Shown: positions 59,001 through 64,000 of the stretch, piece after piece
Layout of the letters: each line of letters opens with the position of its first letter
Position numbering within the stretch: position 1 is the first letter of the stretch
Source of the DNA: Streptomyces rhizoryzae
Lineage (GTDB): Bacteria > Actinomycetota > Actinomycetes > Streptomycetales > Streptomycetaceae
Direction of reading: 5' to 3'
NCBI RefSeq assembly: GCF_023155275.1
Contig: NZ_JALMUV010000039.1
Location: forward strand, 19,789 to 83,788
Length of the DNA: 64,000 bases
Position numbers and translations under genes: made by a program
Notes under the pieces: model-generated
What the model was told of the DNA's origin: nothing
The model's input: only the letters and a program-made list of their open reading frames with translations
Databases searched by the model: none

Positions 59001-60146
59001 ATGGCCGGTGACCCGCCCTGTCTCGACACCCCGCTGGAGCTCCCGGCCGCCGAGTGGCAGCGTCTGAAGGGCTTCGCGGCCGCCGTGTGGCAGGCCACGG
59101 CGGACGCGCTGGCCGCCCACCTCCGCACCCCCGCCGCCGACCTGCCGGCCTGGATGACCGACCAGTACGGCGCCCTGCGCGATCTGTGGCACGGCGCCGG
59201 CGCCGACCCCCGCCTGGACACCATGCGCCTGGACCTCGGCTGGACCGACGAGGGCGAGCCGCGGACCCTGGAACTCAATGCCTGGACGCAGTGGGGCTGG
59301 TTCAGCCTGGAACCGATGGCCGCCCGCACCCTGCCGTCCCGGCAGGACCACTCCCTGGCCCCCGACCCGGAACGCCTGGTGTCCCACCTCCTCCACCGGC
59401 TCGGCCGGCGCATCGCCCTGATCGCCGCGGGCTCCCAAGTCCTGGCGGAACTGGAGGAGTTGGCGGGGCGACTGGCCCGCCGCGGCGCCGCCGCCGAAAT
59501 CATCGACCCGCTGCCGGACGGGGGCGCCCGCCTGCGCGCCTTCGCCCCCTCCGGGCTGCTGCTCAAGGTCTGCGACCCGCAACTGCTCGTCCGCCACGCC
59601 GACCTCATCCGGTGGCTGGCCGGTCTGCCGCTGCCGCGGGTGCCGGAGTTCCCGTCCCTCTTCATCGCCGACGACAAGACCTTCCTCAGCGAGGTCCAGC
59701 GCCACTGCCCCCGGCCCGTCGTGCCCGCGACCGTGCCGCTGCCCCGCTACCTGAACGGCGAGACCGCAGGCATCACCCGCGCCCGGGCGGTCGTCAAACC
59801 CGCCCACCGGATGCGCGGCGACGGCGTCGCCTACGGCGCGGACTTCACCGACGCCGCCTGGGCCGACCACCTCGCCGGCCTCCACACCGCGTCCCCCGAT
59901 GCCTGGATCGTCCAGGAACGGTGCCGGCTGCGCACACTGCCCGACGGCCGCTACGGGGACCTCTCGGTCTTCCTCGTCGACGGCCACGTGGCCGGCGCCT
60001 TCGCCCGCGTCTCCCCGTACCGCACGGTCAACCACGGCCAGGGCGGCGCCGTCCAACTGGTCGTCACCGACGCCGGCGAAAGCAGCAGACCGACCGCCGA
60101 CGGCCGGCCGCCGGCTCGGCGGGGCAGGACCCGGTCCCGCGGATGA
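59001..60146 (+). CDS. ATP-grasp-like ligase (glutathionylspermidine-synthase-like)
   Basis: A 381-residue protein from ATG 59001, six bases after GGAG. It resembles circularly permuted ATP-grasp/glutathionylspermidine-synthase-like proteins: LDLGWTDEGEPRTLELNAWTQWGWFSLE early on, then the nucleotide-binding VVKPAHRMRGDGVAYG and WIVQERC, and a late DLSVFLVDGHVAGAFARVSPY, each shown in part. Such enzymes use ATP to make an amide bond. No polyamine context. With the hydrolase in front it likely forms one transcript in a small biosynthetic locus. Substrate unknown. Confidence 0.68.
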   Translation: MAGDPPCLDTPLELPAAEWQRLKGFAAAVWQATADALAAHLRTPAADLPAWMTDQYGALRDLWHGAGADPRLDTMRLDLGWTDEGEPRTLELNAWTQWGWFSLEPMAARTLPSRQDHSLAPDPERLVSHLLHRLGRRIALIAAGSQVLAELEELAGRLARRGAAAEIIDPLPDGGARLRAFAPSGLLLKVCDPQLLVRHADLIRWLAGLPLPRVPEFPSLFIADDKTFLSEVQRHCPRPVVPATVPLPRYLNGETAGITRARAVVKPAHRMRGDGVAYGADFTDAAWADHLAGLHTASPDAWIVQERCRLRTLPDGRYGDLSVFLVDGHVAGAFARVSPYRTVNHGQGGAVQLVVTDAGESSRPTADGRPPARRGRTRSRG

Positions 60147-60465
60147 ACCTCGTCACCAACCCGCCCCCCCCGGGCGCCCGGCCGGCCCCCTCGCTGCCGC
60201 ATGGGACCTGCCTGGAACCTGACCGCGGCCGTGATCGGCCCCGACGGCGCACTGCCCCACGGCCTGGCATCCCTGCCCGCGGTGGCCTGCGCGGCCCTCG
60301 CCTTCGCCACCCTGACCCTCTGGGACCCGGCCGTCCTCGACTGGATCATTCTCCCGGGGCTACGCCCCCGCCCGCTCGTCCTGCCGGGCACCGAAGCCGT
60401 GACCGACTGTCCCGTTGCAGCGAAATCGTTGGACACTCCTCAGGCCGGTGGGCGAGCATCCGCGG
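60147..60465. other. Intergenic stretch with a possible remnant
   Basis: An ATG at 60201 opens a protein-like frame (MGPAWNLTAAVIGPDGALP, then SLPAVACAALAFATLTLWDP) that resembles the start of a small membrane protein, but it has no ribosome binding site and runs on out of frame into the GNAT gene. I regard it as a remnant or chance. Confidence 0.35.
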
Positions 60466-61068
60466 GTGACAGAGGAGACCGAGCGCCTGAGGCCGCTCAC
60501 GCGGAGCCCGCGGAATGTGCGTTTTGTCGAGCTCTCCGGGGAGGTGATGTCCGCATTGCTGGACGGCGATCTGGCCGCAGCCGGCACGACGGCCGGGGTC
60601 ACGCTGACCGAGTACTTCGTGACGGACCGAGCTCGATGGCTGTGGCGGTTCCGGCTCGGTCAGATGGCCGCCGATCCCGGTCGTGCGCGATGGATGGCGC
60701 GCCAGGCGGTCGTCGGCGACGAGGGCCTCGTCGTCGGGCACGCCGGGTTCCACGGGCCGCCCGATGAGGTCGGCACGGTCGAGATCGGTTACTCCATCGC
60801 TCCGCCTTTCCGCCGTCGGGGATACGCCCGGTCCACGCTGATCGAGTTGCTTCGCCGGGCGGCGGCCGAACCCGCAGTCGTGACCGTGCGGGCAACCATC
60901 AGTCCCGACAACGTGGCGTCACTGGCCACGCTTTCCGGCTTCGGGTTCGCCCGGGTCGGAGAGCAGTGGGATGAGGAGGACGGCCTCGAACTCGTCTACG
61001 AGGCCCCTGCCCGCAGGGATTCACCGGCCCGGTGGGAGGGTTCGCGGCAGAGCCCCGGCTGTGGCTGA
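60466..61068 (+). CDS. GNAT family N-acetyltransferase
   Basis: A 200-residue protein from GTG 60466. The GNAT core includes VEIGYSIAPPFRRRGYARSTLIELLRRAA, with the acetyl-CoA-binding RRRGYA loop, and VRATISPDNVASLATLSGFGFARVGEQ, given in part. It transfers an acetyl group from acetyl-CoA to an amine or to a protein N-terminus. Substrate unknown. The start is not certain, since the GGGCGAG tract upstream is weak. Confidence 0.86.
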   Translation: MTEETERLRPLTRSPRNVRFVELSGEVMSALLDGDLAAAGTTAGVTLTEYFVTDRARWLWRFRLGQMAADPGRARWMARQAVVGDEGLVVGHAGFHGPPDEVGTVEIGYSIAPPFRRRGYARSTLIELLRRAAAEPAVVTVRATISPDNVASLATLSGFGFARVGEQWDEEDGLELVYEAPARRDSPARWEGSRQSPGCG

Positions 61069-61140
61069 AGGGTCCGGCGCGACGGCCAGGGTGTGGCGCG
61101 GCGAGGTGCCGGCTCGCCGCGCGCGGACGCGGCTCGGCCG

Positions 61141-61650
61141 TCACGCCGCCCTGACGAGGCGGTTGGCGAACGTCGACAGGGTGTAGGTGCCGATCCCCAT
61201 CACGACTTCCAACGCATTGCGCTCGGTGTATCCGTGGGTCAGCAGGGCGTCGAGGGAGTCGTCGGGCACGGCGCCGGTGGTGGCCAGGACGTCGAGCGTG
61301 AACGTCCGGAGCGCGTCGAGCCGTTCGTCGGGGAGTGTGCGCTCCTCGCGGAGGGCGGTGATGAGTGCGGTCTCCGCACCGAGTGCGCGGAGCTTGCCGG
61401 TGTGGAGGGTGAGGCAGAGGTGGCACTCGTTGCGAGCCGCGACCGTCATGATGACGACCTCCCTGGACAGCGGGTCCAGGGTGCAGCGCTCGAAACTCGC
61501 GCTCAGGGACAGGAAACCGTTGAGCAGCTCCGGCGACGTGGCCAGCCGCGCCACCGCGTCCGGCACCGTGCCGCCCCAGGCTTCGGCGGTGGCCCGCATC
61601 GCCGGGCGCGACGCGGGCGGAGCGCTCTCCACGCTGTGTGCAGCGAACAT
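61141..61650 (-). CDS. Carboxymuconolactone decarboxylase (AhpD-like) family protein
   Basis: A 169-residue protein from ATG 61650 with a near-ideal AGGAGG ribosome binding site. The C-x-x-C-x6-H motif CHLCLTLHTGKL is intact, as in AhpD-type peroxidase partners. It is divergent from a MarR regulator, and the gap holds two related palindromes, so it is the likely target. It probably deals with peroxides or with quinone-type ligands. Confidence 0.9.
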   Translation of the reverse strand: MFAAHSVESAPPASRPAMRATAEAWGGTVPDAVARLATSPELLNGFLSLSASFERCTLDPLSREVVIMTVAARNECHLCLTLHTGKLRALGAETALITALREERTLPDERLDALRTFTLDVLATTGAVPDDSLDALLTHGYTERNALEVVMGIGTYTLSTFANRLVRAA

Positions 61651-61663
61651 GGATCCTCCTAAG

Positions 61664-61705
61664 ATGGTCAACGTGGTTGACGATGAGATGGTAAACCAGG
61701 TTGTC
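61664..61705. promoter_or_regulatory. Two tandem MarR-type operators
   Basis: ATGGTCAACGTGGTTGAC (61664-61681) contains the perfect inverted repeat GTCAAC-GTG-GTTGAC. ATGGTAAACCAGGTTGTC (61688-61705) matches it at 14 of 18 positions, 24 bases away. Both lie between the divergent AhpD-like and MarR genes. Confidence 0.65.
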
Positions 61706-61726
61706 TTTCGAGGGAAGCGGGAAGAT

Positions 61727-62215
61727 GTGGAGGACCGGGACGCCGGCCGGCCCAGGGCCGGCCATGACCTTCCGCTGCTGCTGTTCGCGGGGTTCCGCAC
61801 GCTCATCGACGCGGTACATGCCGAACTCGCCGCGCAGGGGCACCCGGACGTCCGCCCGGCGCACGGGTTCGCCCTCCAGGCGATCGGACGCGACGGGGCC
61901 GCCGCCAGTGACCTCGCCCGCCGCCTGGGCATCTCCAAGCAGGCCGCGGGCAAGACCGTCGAGCGCCTGGTCGAGCTGGGCTATGCCGAACGCGCCGCTG
62001 ATCCCGCCGACGCCCGGCGCAGGATCGTGCGGCTGACCGAGCGGGGGCGTGACGTGCTGGCCCGGTCTGCCGCGATCTTCGAGCGGCTGCGTGCGGAGTG
62101 GGCCGCGACACTGGGCGAGGACCGCCTGGCCGCGATGGAGGACGACCTGCGGGCCGTGGTCGCCCCCGGGGCGTTCCGCCTGGACGCGGCGGGATGGATG
62201 GGGGGCATGGGCTGA
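61727..62215 (+). CDS. MarR family transcriptional regulator
   Basis: A 162-residue regulator. GTG 61727 is chosen, because earlier in-frame ATGs lie inside the operator sites. The HTH is HGFALQAIGRDGAAASDLARRLGISKQAAGKTVERLVELGYAE, given in part, with the wing DPADARRRIVRLTERGRDVL. It most likely represses the divergent AhpD-like gene and itself through the tandem sites in the gap, and is released by an oxidant or phenolic ligand. Confidence 0.9.
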   Translation: MEDRDAGRPRAGHDLPLLLFAGFRTLIDAVHAELAAQGHPDVRPAHGFALQAIGRDGAAASDLARRLGISKQAAGKTVERLVELGYAERAADPADARRRIVRLTERGRDVLARSAAIFERLRAEWAATLGEDRLAAMEDDLRAVVAPGAFRLDAAGWMGGMG

Positions 62216-62231
62216 TCCGTGGAATGGGCGC

Positions 62232-62266
62232 GGGGGGGGGAGGGGCGGGGTGGGTTGGGCGGAGGG
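62232..62266 (+). other. G-rich tract, possible G-quadruplex
   Basis: Runs of G (nine, four, four, three, three and three bases) separated by one to four bases lie just after the MarR stop and before the convergent gene. No normal hairpin terminator is seen here. Confidence 0.5.
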
Positions 62267-62396
62267 ATTGGCCGGTGGGTGCACCGCGCCTGGGGGGGCG
62301 TCGCTGGGGCGGCCGACGCCGGACGGTGCTGCCGGGGCGGCCGACGCGGGCCGGTGGCGCCGGTGCCGCGGATGTCGCCGGTGCCGCCGCGGGCGC

Positions 62397-62798
62397 TCAG
62401 CCGAGGTTGGTGAGGGGGAGCAGGCCGCGTTCGGCGAAGACCTTCTTCGCGACGAGGGTGGCGTTGATCGAGCGCGGCATACCGCAGTAGACGGCGGAGT
62501 GCAGCAGGGCCTCGGTGATCTCGACGGGGGCCAGGCCGACGTTGAGGGCCGCGTTGATGTGCACGTCGAGCTCGATCTCGCAGCCGCCGAGCGCGGCGAG
62601 CACGCCCAGGGTGACCAACTGGCGGTCCCGCGGCGCCAGTTCAGGCCGGGCGTACATGTCGCCGAACGCCCAGGCGACCACCTGGTGCCCCAGTTCCGGT
62701 GAGGTGTCCGCGAGGGAGTCCACGATGCGCTGTCCCGCCTCGCCGTCCACCTGCTCCAGCACCTTCATGCCGTACTCGTAGCGCTCCGCGCGGTTCAT
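62397..62798 (-). CDS. Carboxymuconolactone decarboxylase family protein (PcaC-like)
   Basis: A 133-residue protein from ATG 62798 (GGGAG upstream). Closer to gamma-carboxymuconolactone decarboxylase proper: YEYGMKVLEQVDGE, PELAPRDRQLVTLGVLAALGGCEIELDVHINAALNVG (shown in part) and EITEALLHSAVYCGMPRSINA. The usual C-x-x-C redox pair is absent (a single Cys lies in GGCEIEL), fitting the decarboxylase rather than peroxidase subgroup. It is divergent from a LysR regulator that probably controls it, as in aromatic catabolism operons. No other pca genes are present. Confidence 0.88.
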   Translation of the reverse strand: MNRAERYEYGMKVLEQVDGEAGQRIVDSLADTSPELGHQVVAWAFGDMYARPELAPRDRQLVTLGVLAALGGCEIELDVHINAALNVGLAPVEITEALLHSAVYCGMPRSINATLVAKKVFAERGLLPLTNLG

Positions 62799-62894
62799 GG
62801 TTCTCTCCCTCTGGGGTGGACGGTCGCTCCGGTCGGCCGGTGCGATCCGCGATGACTCCAGCCTGGCGCGGAAAGCGTCCGACGCTGCTCCGTG

Positions 62895-62921
62895 GGCATG
62901 ACTGGCTATACTTGCCATGCC
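62895..62921. promoter_or_regulatory. LysR promoter and operator
   Basis: GGCATG (62895-62900) and CATGCC (62916-62921) are inverted, enclosing TGGC-N7-GCCA (62903-62917). A good -10 TATACT (62907-62912) lies inside; no good -35. The LysR start with GGGAGG follows at 62934. Confidence 0.6.
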
Positions 62922-62933
62922 TGGGAGGTATGG

Positions 62934-63833
62934 ATGGAGCTGCGGTTGCTCGGCTATGCGGTCGCGATCGCCGAAGAGGGCAGTATCAGCGGCGCGGCCC
63001 GGCGGCTGCATCTGACGCAGCCCACGCTGAGCCGCCAACTACGCGAGATGGAACGGCAGTTGGGCGTCACGCTGTTCGTCCGGGAGGGCCGCGGGCTGGC
63101 GCCCACCCAGGCCGGACAGGTGCTGGTGCGGCGAGCGGTCACCGTGCTCGCCGAGGCGGCGGCCGCCCTGAAGGACGTCCGGCTGGCCGCGCAAGGCATC
63201 ACCGGGCGCGTGACGGTCGCCTTCGCCGGGTCGGGCATCAACGGACCGCTCGGCGGCGCACTGAGCCGCGTACGCCGCGAACTACCCCGGGTGGACCTCC
63301 AACTGGAGGAGAGTTTCAACGACGCCGAGATGTCCACCGGCGTGCTGGAGGGCCGTTACGACCTCGCGGTCCAGCGCCTTCCGATGCGCGACGCCCGGCT
63401 GGCCACCCAGGTCTGGTGGCGGGAACCGCTCACCCTCTTCCTGCCCGCGGGCCACCCCCTGGCCCACCCCTCCGAAGCCGCCCCGCTCACCGCGTTGGGC
63501 CAGATCCCCCTGGTCATCTGGCCGCGGGAGGTCTCCCCCCGCTCCTACGACGAGATCATCGCGCTCTGCAACGGCGCCGGCATCGTGCCGCAGATCAGCG
63601 CCGAGGGGCGCAGTGTGCAGACACTGCTGGCCCTGGTCGCGGCCAAGTTCGGGGCCGCGGTGCTCGCCGACTCGCACCGTGCGCTGCGCCGCGTCGGCGT
63701 GACCCCGAGGCCGCTGGCCGGCACCTCGACCACCCTGCACCTGGTCTGGCGCGCCGACGACCCCAACCCGCTCGTCGAACGGCTCCGCACCGTCCTCACC
63801 GCCGTTCTCGCTGACGCCCGCACCGGCACCTGA
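62934..63833 (+). CDS. LysR family transcriptional regulator
   Basis: A 299-residue regulator from ATG 62934, five bases after GGGAGG. The N-terminal wHTH is MELRLLGYAVAIAEEGSISGAARRLHLTQPTLSRQLREMERQLGVTLFVRE, given in part; the C-terminal effector domain follows (VTVAFAGSGINGPLG to LAVQRLPMRDARLATQ). It is divergent from the carboxymuconolactone-decarboxylase gene with an operator in the gap, so it is the expected activator or repressor of that gene, probably responding to an aromatic ligand. Confidence 0.94.
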   Translation: MELRLLGYAVAIAEEGSISGAARRLHLTQPTLSRQLREMERQLGVTLFVREGRGLAPTQAGQVLVRRAVTVLAEAAAALKDVRLAAQGITGRVTVAFAGSGINGPLGGALSRVRRELPRVDLQLEESFNDAEMSTGVLEGRYDLAVQRLPMRDARLATQVWWREPLTLFLPAGHPLAHPSEAAPLTALGQIPLVIWPREVSPRSYDEIIALCNGAGIVPQISAEGRSVQTLLALVAAKFGAAVLADSHRALRRVGVTPRPLAGTSTTLHLVWRADDPNPLVERLRTVLTAVLADARTGT

Positions 63834-64000
63834 GCGGGCCGCCACCTCGCACACGCCCACTGCCCACGGGCACTACGCCCCCCCCGGTTCCCCGCCCGCG
63901 AAGGGCGTCCCCGCGTCCGGGACCGCTCCCTGCCCTGCGGAGCCCTCAGAGGACGTCCCGTTCAGGTGCGTGTTAGTTCATGGGTTGTGCCAGGTTGTGG
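63834..64000. other. Right edge, no gene seen
   Basis: The last 167 bases are mostly GC-rich, with less GC-rich sequence in the final 30. Nothing identifiable; the next gene probably begins beyond the window. Confidence 0.4.

Noticed and set aside
60201..60465. Small membrane protein gene
   Set aside because: Protein-like start but no ribosome binding site and no stop before the GNAT gene.

Overview
The window is 64 kb of very GC-rich DNA whose coding frames almost always carry G or C in the third codon position. Family content points to Streptomyces or a close relative: an Scr1-type XRE regulator with a DUF397 protein and an RsbW-like ATPase, a DUF574 methyltransferase, DUF3040, CU044_2847, several F420-dependent oxidoreductases, a fused SecDF, and many GTG and TTG starts. 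No rRNA, tRNA, CRISPR array, prophage or intact transposase was seen. The gene mix (regulators paired with enzymes, secreted hydrolases, exporters, remnants) looks like an accessory or arm region rather than the conserved core.

Layout. 0-16 kb: a partial SixA-like phosphatase, small orphan genes, two decayed genes (a small membrane protein with an in-frame TAA and a SUKH-like fragment), a GAF-GAF histidine kinase, a DUF402 protein convergent with a large patatin-like lipase, an F420-dependent dehydrogenase, an SDR, a zinc alcohol dehydrogenase, an inorganic pyrophosphatase, an acylphosphatase and a FUSC transporter. 16-27.6 kb: an HTH regulator/hydrolase operon, an Lrp remnant, two methyltransferases, SecDF, the Scr-type regulatory locus and a MarR/hydrolase divergon. 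28-35 kb: secreted and glycan-directed enzymes (trypsin-like protease, GH5 glycosidase, eukaryotic-type PNGase) and an APH-like kinase. 35-46 kb: a barstar-like protein, a TetR/F420 enzyme divergon, an erythromycin-esterase homologue, GntR, an MFS exporter, two amidohydrolases separated by a MITE-like inverted repeat, and a secreted MINPP-like phytase. 46-50 kb: small regulators, an isochorismatase-like protein without its cysteine, and an ECF41 sigma factor next to a carboxymuconolactone-decarboxylase gene that has a perfect ECF41-type promoter.

50-60 kb is the best candidate for an undescribed system. A leftward series encodes an MFS exporter, a divergent polyprenyl-synthetase-like protein, an O-methyltransferase and a UvrA-like (DrrC-type) ABC ATPase. 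Diverging from it are a possible short peptide, an HSL-family hydrolase whose nucleophile Ser is replaced by Gly, and an ATP-grasp-like ligase. The set looks like a small specialised-metabolite locus with its own export and self-protection; its product cannot be read from the sequence. 60-64 kb holds GNAT, two carboxymuconolactone-decarboxylase-family genes, MarR and LysR.

Regulatory DNA is unusually legible. Palindromes or paired repeats sit in most divergent intergenic regions, and at least three regulator genes (starts at 16101, 45950 and 47260) have a promoter whose -10 element ends six bases before the start codon, which predicts leaderless mRNAs. Strong perfect hairpins separate several convergent gene pairs.
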